From Massilia violaceinigra (GTDB lineage: Bacteria; Pseudomonadota; Gammaproteobacteria; Burkholderiales; Burkholderiaceae_D): a stretch of 64,000 bases of DNA. The stretch lies in NCBI RefSeq assembly GCF_002752675.1, contig NZ_CP024608.1, positions 4,960,001 to 5,024,000 on the forward strand, in the 5' to 3' direction. Of this stretch, positions 30,001-38,032 are shown one piece after another. The number at the start of each line of letters is the position of its first letter. The first letter of the stretch is position 1. The position numbers and the translations under genes were made by a program. Under the pieces are notes generated by a model. It made no database searches and was not told the DNA's origin. It saw only the letters and a list, made by a program, of their open reading frames with translations.

Positions 30001-33000
30001 GGCCGATCATGCCTTGCCGATGCCGGCCGGACGCGTGGTGTACCGCCAGCTGGACCTGAACCAGCTGGATCAGGTCCGTTCGCTCGTTGCCGGTATCGTC
30101 AGCGAGTTCGGTGCGCTGAACGGCATTATCCACAGCGCCGGCATGACACGCGACAGCTTCATCATCAATAAGACCGCCGCCGACTTCGCGCAAGTGCTCG
30201 CCCCCAAGGTTGCCGGCACAGTCAACCTGGATGCCGCCACCAGGCACTTGAACCTCGATTTCATGGTGCTGTTCTCGTCCCTCGCCTCGGCGATGGGCAA
30301 TGCGGGCCAGGCCGACTATGCCGCCGCGAACGGCTTCATGGACCAATTCGCCGCGCAGCGCAAGAAGACCATGTCCATCAACTGGCCGCTCTGGCAAGAC
30401 GGCGGCATGCAGCTCGACGCCGACAGCTTGACCATGCTGGCCAAAGCATCGGGCATGCTGCCATTGACTAGCGCCAGTGGCATGCAGGCGTTCTACCGCA
30501 GCCTGGCGCTCGGCACGTCGCGGGCGCTGGTGATCGAAGGTCATCTGAGCCGCTTGCGCCGCGCGCTTGAGCATCGTCATGCGCCGGCAGCGGTCGAGGT
30601 GCCGACCGCAATCCCGAGCGGCGAAACCGGCGGCTTGCTGGAAAACGCCCAGCGGTATCTCGTCAATGAATTCGCCGGCCTGCTGAAAATGCCATCGCAC
30701 GAAGTGGACCCGAAGGCACCGCTGGAGCAATACGGCATGGATTCCGTGCTGGCGATGAAGCTGACCAATCAGCTGGAGCGCACCTTCGGCTCCTTGTCCA
30801 AGACGCTGTTCTTCGAATACCAGACCATTGCGCGCCTGGCTGGGTATCTGGTCAAGGCGTTCCCGAACGTGCTGACGGCGAAAACCGGTGGGCAGGCCGA
30901 CGCGCACGTTCCCGCCGCGATCCACATTCCGGCGCCGGCACGCAGCAAGATGCGTTTCGCCGAGGCCGCCCCAAAAATCACCGAAGTCGCCATCGTCGGC
31001 GTTGGCGGGCGTTACCCGCTGGCCAAGGACTTGCGCGAGTACTGGCAAAACCTGAAAGCGGGCCGCGACTGTATCACCGAGATTCCCGAAGACCGCTGGG
31101 ATCACGCGCCGTTCTACACGACCGAGCGCAACCAGCCGGGCAAGGCCTACAGCAAATGGGGCGGCTTCATCGACGGCGTCGATCAGTTCGATGCGCTGTT
31201 CTTCAACATCTCACCCAAGGAAGCGGAGCTGATCGATCCGCAGGAACGCCTGTTCATCGAAACCGTGTGGGAAACGATCGAAGACGCCGGCTACAGCAAG
31301 GATGCAATCGCCCGCAACCGGGTCGGCGTGTACGTCGGCGTGATGTGGGGGCAATATGAACTGTACGGCGCCGCAGCTGGGGCCGCCGGTTCGCCAAGTT
31401 CCTCGTTTGCCTCGATTGCCAACCGCGTGTCGTATTTCTTCAACTTCCAGGGGCCGAGCCTGGCGCTCGATACGATGTGCTCGTCGTCCTTGACCGCAAT
31501 TCACCTTGCCACGGAAGAAGTGCGCAAGGGCGGCATCGATGTTGCCATCGCCGGCGGGGTCAACGTATCGATCCATCCTAGCAAGTACCTCAGCCTCAGC
31601 CAAGGCAACTTTGCCTCCACCGACGGCCGCTGCCGCAGTTTTGGCGACGGCGGCGACGGTTATGTGCCGGGCGAGGGCGTGGGCGCGGTGCTGCTCAAGC
31701 CGCTGGACAAGGCGATTGCCGATGGCGACCAGATTTACGCCATCGTGAAATCGAGCGCCATCAACCACGGTGGCAAGACCAACGGCTACACCGTGCCGAA
31801 TCCGGTCGCGCAGTCTGAATTGATTCGGGAGGCGCTCAACAAGGCCAACATCGACCCTGCCACGATCTCGTACATCGAAACCCACGGCACGGGAACGTCG
31901 CTGGGCGACCCGATCGAAGTGACCGGCCTGGTGCAGGCGTTCGATGGTACGGGCCGGCCGGTGGGCAAGCAGGCGTGCCCGATTGGATCGGTCAAGTCGA
32001 ACATCGGACACCTGGAATCGGCCGCCGGCATCGCCGCCGTGACCAAAGTGCTGCTGCAAATGAAGCACGACCAGCTGGTGCCGTCGCTGCATGCGGAGCG
32101 CCTCAATCCGCATATCGACTTTCCGAACACGCCGTTCTACGTGCAGACCGCGTTGCAGGAGTGGAAGCGCCCGGACAACCGTCCGCGCCGCGTCGGGGTG
32201 AGCTCGTTCGGTGCCGGTGGTTCGAACGCACACCTGATTCTGGAAGACTTTGTGGACACGCGCGCGGCTGCGCAGCGGCAAGACCGACCGCACGCGTTTG
32301 TGATGTCGGCGCGCAATCGTGATGGGCTGCTCGCCTACGCCGATACGATGATCGCCTTCTTGGGCGATGCCGATGATCTCGCCTTGGCCGACATGGCATT
32401 CACGTCGCAGCTTGGCCGCACGGCGATGCAGGAGCGCCTGGCCATTGTTGTCAGCAGCAAAACGGAACTCAAGGAGAAGCTGCTGCAATGGCGCCAGCAC
32501 GGCACGGCGGACGATGTGTGGGAAGGCAGCACCAAGCGCGAGCGTGCATCGGCGCACGAACACATCGCTGCCCAGTGGGTCAGCGGCGTGGACGTCGATT
32601 GGGCTCAGCTGTACCGGGCGGAGCGGCCGCAGCGCGTGTCGCTGCCGACTTACCCGTTTGCCCGCGAGCGCTTCTGGATTGCTGCCGGCACGGCGCCGGT
32701 TCAGCCACTTCGCAAGCAATTATTGCATTACCGCACCGAATGGCGGGCGGCGCAGCCGGTTGTCGCAGGCGATACGGCAGGTCCGCTGCTGGTTGTGGGC
32801 GCTGACGCGGCGCTGTTCGCTCAGCTTGAGCGCCTGCATCCGGGCGCAACGCAGGACACAAGCATCCTGCCAGCCGCAATTGTTCACTTCGCGGACGCGG
32901 CGGGCAGCCTTGAGAACGGCATTTTCGCGATGCATGCGCTGTGCCAGGCCATCTTGAAACAAAAGCCGGCAAGCGCAATCAGGATTGTGTCGGTACGCAC

Positions 33001-36000
33001 AGGTGACGCGTCTGCCGCGCAACATCGTGGCATTGCCGGGTATCTGAAAAGCCTGGCGATGGAAAATCCCGCATTCTCGTGGAAAACCATCAGTATTGAT
33101 GATGACGTTGCGCGCATTGTCTGCGAAGAATTGCGCGATGCACACTGGCGCGCTGGCGAAGTGCGCTACCGTGGTGCGCACCGCGAGGTACGGGAACTGG
33201 TGCGTTCGCCTGCTATTGCAGCCGGCAAGGCCAGTACCGTCATCAAGCAGAACGGCGTGTACATTATCAGCGGCGGCATGGGCGGGCTGGGAGAGCTGTT
33301 CAGCCAGTATCTGCTCAAGCAATATGGCGCGAAACTGGTGCTCACCGGACGGTCCGCGCTTGATGCCGCACAGCGCATGAGCGACAACGTGATCTACGTC
33401 CAGGCAGATATTGCGGACCGCAAGCAAGCGGATGCGGTCGTTCGGGAAGCCAAGACCCGCTTCGGACGCATCAACGGCGTCATCCACAGCGCGGGGATTC
33501 ACCGTGACGCGTTCGTGCTGAACAAGACGCGTGCCGAGATGGAAGCCGTGTTCGCAGCCAAGGTCAGCGGCACGATCAATCTCGATCTCGCGACAAGAAA
33601 TGAGGACCTGGACCTGTTCGTCACGTTCTCGTCCGTGGCCGGGGCGCTCGGCAACGTCGGGCAGGCCGACTATGCCTTCGCCAACGCCTTCATGGATGGC
33701 TACGCGGAGCAGCGCCAGGGCCCGGGAAAATCGCTGTCGATCAACTGGCCGCTGTGGCAGGACGGCGGCATGCAATTGTCGCCGGGCGATGTGGCGCTGA
33801 TGGAAGAGCGCTCGGGGCTGTCTCCCTTGCCCTCCAACGCCGGCATCGGCTTCTTCGAGTCGGCGTTGCAGGCGGGCGAAGCGCAAGCGATTGCGCTGTA
33901 TGGTGATGCCGCCAGAATCGATGCTTACCTGGCGCGCGGTAAAACACCGTCCGTGCGGGTTCTGGCAGCGAACATGGACGCCCAGCCTTTGCGCGAAGCG
34001 ACCGAGCACTACCTCAAAACCCTGCTGGGCGAGCAGATCAAGCTCTCGGTCGAGCGCATCGATGCCCAGGAACGCTTCGAATCGTTCGGTGTGGACTCGA
34101 TGATGATCAGCCGAATCAACGCCGATCTGGAGCGCGACCTGGGCGAGTTGCCCAAAACGCTGTTCTACGAATACGCAACCATCGAAGAGCTGGCCGGCTA
34201 TCTCGTCCAGCAGGCGCAGCCGGCATTGCTGCAGCGATTCGACGTCGCCCCGGTCGCGCCGGTAATAATCCAAGCGGCGCCTCTGCCTGCCGCACCCGTT
34301 GCCAGCCCCCTGGCGGAGGATGCCGGCGCGATTGCCATCATCGGCGTCAACGGCCAGTTCCCGCAGTCCGCCACCCTGGCCGCATTCTGGGAGAACCTGA
34401 GCGCCGGGCGCGACCTGATCGAACCGGTCCCGTCAAGCCGCTGGGATGTGGACGCATTCTTCAACGCCGACCCGGCCACTGCCCAGGATGGCAAGATTTA
34501 CTGCACCTCCGGAGGTTTCCTGGACGATTTCGACAAGTTCGACGCCGCCTTCTTCAGCGTATCGCCGGATGACGCGCGCATGATCGATCCACAGGAGCGC
34601 ATGTTCATCCAGTCGGTGTGGGGCGCGGTCGAGGATGCCGGCTACACCCGCGACAGCCTTAAAAAACGCCATCCGAAGGCAAAAAGCGCCGATGTGGGCG
34701 TCTTCGTGGGCGTGACCACCAACTCCTACCACCTGCTGACCGCCGACGAATGGAGCCGAGGCAACATGGTGAACCCGGCTGCGCTGCCGTGGTCGATTGC
34801 CAATCGGGTTTCCTACTTCTTCGATTTCCAGGGGCCAAGCATGCCGGTCGACACCGCGTGCTCGTCCGCCCTGGTGGCGATCCACCTCGCTTGCGAAAGC
34901 CTGAAGCGCAAGGACTGCCAGGTTGCAGTGGCCGGCGGCGTCAATCTGTACCTGCACCCGGCCAAGTACCAGTCGCTGTGCCGCAAGCGCATGCTGGCGG
35001 TGGACGGCAAATGCCGCAGCTTCGGCGATGGCGACGACGGTTTTATTCCGGGCGAGGGCGTGGGCGCGTTCGTGCTCAAGCCGCTGGCCCGCGCGGTCGC
35101 CGACAACGACTATATATATGGTGTGGTCGCCGCCAGCGCGTACGAGCATAGCGGCCGATCGAACGGCTACGCGGCGCCGAACCCGAATTCGCAAGCCGCG
35201 CTGATCGAGCAAGTGATGAACAAGGCGGGCATTACTCCCGATCAGATCGGCTACGTGGAGGGCCATGGCACGGGCACCAAGCTGGGCGATAGCCTGGAAG
35301 TGCTGTCGATGACGCAAGCGTTCCGCAAGCGCACCCAGAACAAGGGATTTTGCCCGTTGGGCTCGGTGAAGGCGAACGTCGGACACGCGGAATCTGCGGC
35401 CGGAATCGCCGGCGTGGCAAAGATCCTGCTGCAGTTCAAGCATCGGCAGATTGCCCCGACGATTCATTCCGACGTCGTCAATCCGAATATCGATTTCGCC
35501 AACTCGCCGTTCTATTTGCAGCATGCGCTGGCACCGTGGACGACAAAAGATGGCCAGGCGCGCCGCGCATTGATCAATTCCTTCGGCGCGGGCGGCGTGA
35601 ATGCCTGCCTGATTCTCGAAGAGTACCAGCGGCCTGCCGGCGACCCGGCTTGCGCAGGAAAGGATGGCTATCTGGTGGTGCTGTCGGCGCGCGACGAGGC
35701 GCGCCTGAAAGAGCGGGCAGCCCAGTTGCGCGACTATTTGACGACGGAACGCGACATCGATCTGGCCGCTCTGTCATACACCTTGCAGGTCGGACGCGAG
35801 GCGATGGATGAGCGGCTGGCAATGGTCGTCGCCAACGCGGGGGAACTGTTGAACGGTTTGTCTGGCTATATCGCCGGCAATGCTCCTTCGACCATCAGTC
35901 TGATGACCCTGGAGCCGCACCGCAAGAAAAAAGGCCCCAATCAGGAAGAACGCGGCCGCACCAAGGCGCTGTTCGACAATGGCGACATGGCAGCACTGAT

Positions 36001-37078
36001 GGCCATGTGGACAGAAGGCCGGATCATCGAGTGGGAAGATTTCTACCGTGCCGAGCGCCCGGTCCGCCTGCCGCTGCCGAGCTATCCGTTTGCAAAAGAA
36101 CGATATTGGGTCTCGGACACGTCGGGCGTCGCTACGTCGGGCGTCGCCAAGCCCGCGGCGGCCGCAGCGCCAGCCGCCCAGCTGCACCCGCTGGTTTCCA
36201 GCAACGCATCGACCTTGAGGGAAGTCAGCTTCGCGTCCAGCTTGTCTGGCGACGAATTCTACGGCCGCGACCATCAAGTCCACGGCGAGCGCTTCTTCCC
36301 AGGCGCTGGCTTTCTGGAACTTGCCTGCGTAACCGGCACCATCGCCGGTGAAGATTCGGTCGTCCGGATCGAAGACATCGTCTGGGTGCAGCCGCTCAAG
36401 CTCGGCAAGGATGCGCAGCAGGTCAAGACCTTCCTCAAGGCCATCGGCAGCAGCACCGAGTTCGTGATCGTCTCGTTCGATGACGACAACGAGCGGGTGG
36501 TGCATGCGGAAGGGCGCATGTCGCATGGCCCGGCCAGCAGGCACGTCGATGGCGAGGCGCCGGCGTATTCGATCCCCCAGCTCAAGCAACGCGCCGGCAA
36601 GACGGTGCATGGCGCGGACTGCTACAGCCAGCTTGCCAGCGCCGGCTTCCACTACGGTCCGTGTTTCCAGACCATCCAGGAATTGCACATCGGTAGCGAT
36701 TTCGTGCTGTCCCGGCTGCAATTGGCTGACGAGTTGCGGGCCAGCTTCGACCAGTACATTTTGCATCCAAGCATTATCGACGGTGCCCTGCAAACCGTGG
36801 TCGGCATGGCCGCCGGCGAAACGCCGGACACGCCGTACCTGCCATTTGCACTGGACGATGTGGAGATGCTGCGGCCGCTGCCGGAGACGTGCTACGCCTA
36901 CGTCGAACATGCCGGCACGGCGCACGCCGCCAACCAGGACATCAAGCAATTTAACATTTTCCTGCTGAGCGAAAGCGGCGACGTGCTCGTCAAACTCAAC
37001 AACTTCTCCCTGCGCGCGCTACCCAAAATGCATGCCGCACAGAGCGCCGGCACCAGCAGTTTGGTGCTGCCGGAGTAG
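24071..37078 (+). CDS. trans-AT polyketide synthase PKS-3, ends in KS-DH
   Basis: A 4335-residue trans-AT PKS, 69 nt after PKS-2. Order: N-terminal docking helices (1-35); DH (42-327; His72, Asp242 in DGALQ, with extra residues inside the HxxxGxxxxP motif); KR (337-744; GGLGGLG, S-Y-N residues present); ACP (Ser796); KS (884-1318, Cys1059); DH (1496-1767; His1528, Asp1691); KR (1774-2167); ACP (Ser2225); KS (2305-2727, Cys2470); KR (2884-3294); ACP (Ser3343); KS (3419-3852, Cys3597 in TACSSA); DH (4037-4322; HQVHGERFFP at 4068, Asp4237). The protein then stops with no ACP or thioesterase. The three complete modules predict two double bonds and one beta-hydroxyl. The first half-module is completed by the KS at the end of PKS-2. 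An ATG start preceded by GAGAAAG is the best-supported choice. The missing terminal ACP implies another protein outside the window. Confidence 0.96.
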   Translation: MIDFIEYVVSELKNRRLSKENAVNLIRQFSGNAVISGGAATLHPLLHRNISDMYQQCYRSSFTGAEFFLSDHQVLADGGAALRVLPGVAYLEMARAALVDAMSDAGQVVLSDVVWVKPLVVSARTDVCLALSSGAEAIEFEIFSEEADGEEVLHCRGMAKFDSDRTNERLDVNALTARMTAGQLDADVVYPAYRAMGMQFGPAHQAVSKVYRGDREVVARLNLPASVAGTLGAYELHPSLVDGALQAAIGLLGDLRVLPSHPSLPFALESVRVLSACKQETVAWIRHAQGTGANDKVTKLDIDLCDAAGNVCVQLRGFSSRTLSVRPDARRQQVGLVLANPVWTASPRGDARAGTSQRHVLFCDLAAAAIPDAHVHHVTAPHGDMAQRYTDLALGCFDVVRDIIANRIPAGVFIQLVVPDAAEANLLIGLSGLLKSAALEHPDVKGQLLLVDALAAQEIHAEPAHDAVVRYRNTVREVMGWEELHDVAGTPAIGFKEGGVYLITGGLGGLGSLFAQEIVRQTVGAKVILTGRSEWSQDVQGKLNALSGEGRVEYRTLDLGQAAQVRQLVADIVATHGQLNGIIHSAGMIADSLIVKKTRDEFAHVLAPKVTGAVNLDAASQDVDLDFMALFSSGASVMGNVGQADYAVANGFLDQFADHRNRLAAAGQRKGKTIAVNWPLWAEGGMRMPQHDQDAMREHTGMHPMQTQTGMRAFLRCLEGQQQTVVIEGDVEKIRNVLFEQAPLALEQAAPVVAQPAGNLHEQTRDYLRKQFAELFKLPYSKVDPRAALEKYGIDSILSMDLTRQLEKTFGSLSKTLFFEHQTIDELTEYFVRTQASTLAALFSVAEPERVAAPPAMPVANATPRKRAGRGIAPATPGARHDEPIAIVGLSGRYPESADLEAFWRNLRDGKDCIVEVPKERWDWRDYYSKDRTAEGCHYSKWGGFISGVDEFDPLFFNIPPVDAEMIDPQERLFLQHTWMAIEDAGYTRATLKTAQKEDQTGQVGVYVGVMYGEYQLFGAEASLQGARVGVPVSYASVANRVSYILNLHGPSMTLDTMCSSSLTAIHLACQDLKQGRTHLAIAGGVNVSIHPNKYLILSAGQFISSDGHCQSFGEGGDGYIPGEGVGAVVLKRLSDAERDGNHIYGVIKGSALNHGGKTNGYSVPNPKAQASVIGLALKEYGIDARHVSYIEAHGTGTKLGDPIEIAALSQVFGEYTKDRQFCAIGSAKSNIGHCESAAGIAGLTKVLLQMKHRMIVPSLHSSVLNPYIDFEASPFVVNQTLRAWDQPEVDGKRVPRIAGISSFGAGGSNAHLIIEEYAAVKAVAAQQGRVVIVLSARTQTQLKRKASDLLDFIERQDNVPDLDAMAYTLQVGREVMDMRLAVVVDSVAQLAEKLAAFGRDEDGIDQFYLGQADKEKDSMSVLSQDDDMMETIAKWIARRKLPKLAELWVNSLEIDWRQLHTGHKPVLISLPAYPFAKDRYWISRLAATRRSGGAAPLHPLVHANTSDFFEQSYSARFSGDEFFLADHRIGATRQKILPGVAYLEMVRAAVAMAVPAGAQARQLQINNVAWMQPIVVDGNREVTVALAPRGDSVIDFEVHTGDGVTHCQGQVVLSDASDAERIDLNAVRAGMNLGELSADAAYGAFKAMGIHYGPSFRCITALARGDGQVLAELTLQGDADAFVLHPGMFDSALQAAIGLVTDIDKLPRQPEVPFALDAIVVHAPFAARMFAWVRRAGEKIDIDLCEQDGTLCARLTGLASRTMQEIEVGTLIAVPRWEAVGAADGVVDYGRHVVLLCDLDHLDPARMPGIEARHLAADATQDAAARYSEVAVACFEQVQAMLKTASHEKMLFQLVIGCEAGDSLLAGLSGLIDTARLENPNLIGQVILTERHVGETVLVAQLRESMLRSGESLLRHAGSLQTALRWTEQDAGAADVVFKDDGVYLITGGMGGLGLLFAREIIEKAANAVVVLTGRAADHALPMPAGRVVYRQLDLNQLDQVRSLVAGIVSEFGALNGIIHSAGMTRDSFIINKTAADFAQVLAPKVAGTVNLDAATRHLNLDFMVLFSSLASAMGNAGQADYAAANGFMDQFAAQRKKTMSINWPLWQDGGMQLDADSLTMLAKASGMLPLTSASGMQAFYRSLALGTSRALVIEGHLSRLRRALEHRHAPAAVEVPTAIPSGETGGLLENAQRYLVNEFAGLLKMPSHEVDPKAPLEQYGMDSVLAMKLTNQLERTFGSLSKTLFFEYQTIARLAGYLVKAFPNVLTAKTGGQADAHVPAAIHIPAPARSKMRFAEAAPKITEVAIVGVGGRYPLAKDLREYWQNLKAGRDCITEIPEDRWDHAPFYTTERNQPGKAYSKWGGFIDGVDQFDALFFNISPKEAELIDPQERLFIETVWETIEDAGYSKDAIARNRVGVYVGVMWGQYELYGAAAGAAGSPSSSFASIANRVSYFFNFQGPSLALDTMCSSSLTAIHLATEEVRKGGIDVAIAGGVNVSIHPSKYLSLSQGNFASTDGRCRSFGDGGDGYVPGEGVGAVLLKPLDKAIADGDQIYAIVKSSAINHGGKTNGYTVPNPVAQSELIREALNKANIDPATISYIETHGTGTSLGDPIEVTGLVQAFDGTGRPVGKQACPIGSVKSNIGHLESAAGIAAVTKVLLQMKHDQLVPSLHAERLNPHIDFPNTPFYVQTALQEWKRPDNRPRRVGVSSFGAGGSNAHLILEDFVDTRAAAQRQDRPHAFVMSARNRDGLLAYADTMIAFLGDADDLALADMAFTSQLGRTAMQERLAIVVSSKTELKEKLLQWRQHGTADDVWEGSTKRERASAHEHIAAQWVSGVDVDWAQLYRAERPQRVSLPTYPFARERFWIAAGTAPVQPLRKQLLHYRTEWRAAQPVVAGDTAGPLLVVGADAALFAQLERLHPGATQDTSILPAAIVHFADAAGSLENGIFAMHALCQAILKQKPASAIRIVSVRTGDASAAQHRGIAGYLKSLAMENPAFSWKTISIDDDVARIVCEELRDAHWRAGEVRYRGAHREVRELVRSPAIAAGKASTVIKQNGVYIISGGMGGLGELFSQYLLKQYGAKLVLTGRSALDAAQRMSDNVIYVQADIADRKQADAVVREAKTRFGRINGVIHSAGIHRDAFVLNKTRAEMEAVFAAKVSGTINLDLATRNEDLDLFVTFSSVAGALGNVGQADYAFANAFMDGYAEQRQGPGKSLSINWPLWQDGGMQLSPGDVALMEERSGLSPLPSNAGIGFFESALQAGEAQAIALYGDAARIDAYLARGKTPSVRVLAANMDAQPLREATEHYLKTLLGEQIKLSVERIDAQERFESFGVDSMMISRINADLERDLGELPKTLFYEYATIEELAGYLVQQAQPALLQRFDVAPVAPVIIQAAPLPAAPVASPLAEDAGAIAIIGVNGQFPQSATLAAFWENLSAGRDLIEPVPSSRWDVDAFFNADPATAQDGKIYCTSGGFLDDFDKFDAAFFSVSPDDARMIDPQERMFIQSVWGAVEDAGYTRDSLKKRHPKAKSADVGVFVGVTTNSYHLLTADEWSRGNMVNPAALPWSIANRVSYFFDFQGPSMPVDTACSSALVAIHLACESLKRKDCQVAVAGGVNLYLHPAKYQSLCRKRMLAVDGKCRSFGDGDDGFIPGEGVGAFVLKPLARAVADNDYIYGVVAASAYEHSGRSNGYAAPNPNSQAALIEQVMNKAGITPDQIGYVEGHGTGTKLGDSLEVLSMTQAFRKRTQNKGFCPLGSVKANVGHAESAAGIAGVAKILLQFKHRQIAPTIHSDVVNPNIDFANSPFYLQHALAPWTTKDGQARRALINSFGAGGVNACLILEEYQRPAGDPACAGKDGYLVVLSARDEARLKERAAQLRDYLTTERDIDLAALSYTLQVGREAMDERLAMVVANAGELLNGLSGYIAGNAPSTISLMTLEPHRKKKGPNQEERGRTKALFDNGDMAALMAMWTEGRIIEWEDFYRAERPVRLPLPSYPFAKERYWVSDTSGVATSGVAKPAAAAAPAAQLHPLVSSNASTLREVSFASSLSGDEFYGRDHQVHGERFFPGAGFLELACVTGTIAGEDSVVRIEDIVWVQPLKLGKDAQQVKTFLKAIGSSTEFVIVSFDDDNERVVHAEGRMSHGPASRHVDGEAPAYSIPQLKQRAGKTVHGADCYSQLASAGFHYGPCFQTIQELHIGSDFVLSRLQLADELRASFDQYILHPSIIDGALQTVVGMAAGETPDTPYLPFALDDVEMLRPLPETCYAYVEHAGTAHAANQDIKQFNIFLLSESGDVLVKLNNFSLRALPKMHAAQSAGTSSLVLPE

Positions 37079-37112
37079 GTGATATGCATGATGCATAAAT
37101 TAACATTTCGGT

Positions 37113-37142
37113 TTGACAACGAGATTCGAAGCATGTTTTGAT
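37113..37142 (+). promoter_or_regulatory. candidate sigma-70 promoter for trans-acting genes
   Basis: TTGACA at 37113-37118 and TTTGAT at 37137-37142 are separated by 18 nt in the AT-richer gap after PKS-3. It would drive the gene at 37250 and the coupled genes behind it. The -35 is perfect and the -10 is weak (4 of 6). Confidence 0.35.
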
Positions 37143-37208
37143 CGGCTCAGATAGTCACGAAAAGTAACAATACGCGCGCTCGTGGATCGACTGCGGCGCT
37201 GTCAAATT

Positions 37209-37238
37209 CCCCGTACGCCGCTTCGGCGGCGCGCGGGG
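37209..37238 (+). other. GC hairpin with UUCG loop before the hydrolase gene
   Basis: GCCGC-TTCG-GCGGC, with flanking CCCCG and CGGGG arms, forms a strong hairpin. No T-tract follows, so it is not a classical terminator. It lies 12 nt before the annotated start at 37250 and could end PKS mRNA processing or affect translation. Confidence 0.4.
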
Positions 37239-37249
37239 CACAGGGGACG

Positions 37250-37978
37250 ATGGTGGATAAGTTTCGGGCAATGGATGACGATCCGGCAGGCAACGACGGC
37301 GACGCGCTGGCGCCGTGCGTGTTCCTGATCAAGGTCGCGCGTCAGATGATGAAGAACAACAATTATCTGATCGTCGACCCGGCCACGCACCAGGCCGTGC
37401 TGGTCGATCCTGCCTGGCAGATCGATGCCATTCACACGATGCTCGCCAACACCCAGTCGACCCTGCGCGGCATTTTGCTCACGCATGCGCATCCCGACCA
37501 CATCGACCTGGCAAAGCCGCTGGCGGACTTTTACAACTGCCCGATCTGGATGTCTCGGGAAGAAATTGCCGCCTCGGGCTTCAGCGCGCGGCAACTGATC
37601 GCCATCGACGAAACGCCGTGGCGGGTGGGCGAGATGCGCATCGAACCGATCCTGACGCCGGGCCACACACCCGGTTGCGTCTGCTACCTGATCGGCGACC
37701 ATTTGTTCACGGGCGATGTGCTGTTCGCCGAAGGCTGCGGCATCTGCAACGGCGTCGACGCCGCCCACGCCATGTTCGACAGCCTGAAACGCCTCAAGTT
37801 CCGCCTGCGCCCGGAAACCCGGATTTACCCCGGCCACACCTACGCGCGGCCGCCGGGTCAGCGTTTCGCGGATGTTCTTAGCTACAACATGTACCTGCAT
37901 TTCGCCGACAAGCACAGCTTTGCCGCCTTTCGTTTGAGGAAGGGGCAGAGCGCGCGCAAATTGTTGGATTTTGTTTAA
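37250..37978 (+). CDS. metallo-beta-lactamase-fold hydrolase, PksB/BaeB type
   Basis: A 242-residue zinc-dependent hydrolase of the metallo-beta-lactamase superfamily. The metal-binding signature THAHPDH is visible near residues 84-90, followed by GHTPGC, FTGDVLF and a late GHTYA histidine. Homologues in trans-AT PKS clusters (PksB/BaeB) are thought to hydrolyse stalled or wrongly loaded acyl-ACPs, and the location right after the PKS genes fits that role. An in-frame ATG at 37271 (MDDDP) is an alternative start, because the AGGGGA before 37250 is very close to the ATG. It is first in the run of trans-acting genes. Glyoxalase II-like activity is the alternative if the context were ignored. 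Confidence 0.88.
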   Translation: MVDKFRAMDDDPAGNDGDALAPCVFLIKVARQMMKNNNYLIVDPATHQAVLVDPAWQIDAIHTMLANTQSTLRGILLTHAHPDHIDLAKPLADFYNCPIWMSREEIAASGFSARQLIAIDETPWRVGEMRIEPILTPGHTPGCVCYLIGDHLFTGDVLFAEGCGICNGVDAAHAMFDSLKRLKFRLRPETRIYPGHTYARPPGQRFADVLSYNMYLHFADKHSFAAFRLRKGQSARKLLDFV

Positions 37979-38032
37979 GTGGACTTTGTTTAGCCCGGGA
38001 TACCGACGTATCCCCATCACCGGAGGAAGCAC

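Noticed and set aside
27977..31105. Minus-strand open frame of over 1000 codons opposite PKS-3
   Set aside because: Shadow of the KS-DH-KR-ACP coding frame; the composition is low in family motifs and rich in Arg/His/Gln as expected for antisense.
37209..37238. Hairpin as a rho-independent terminator of the PKS genes
   Set aside because: No T-tract follows, so I list it only as a hairpin.
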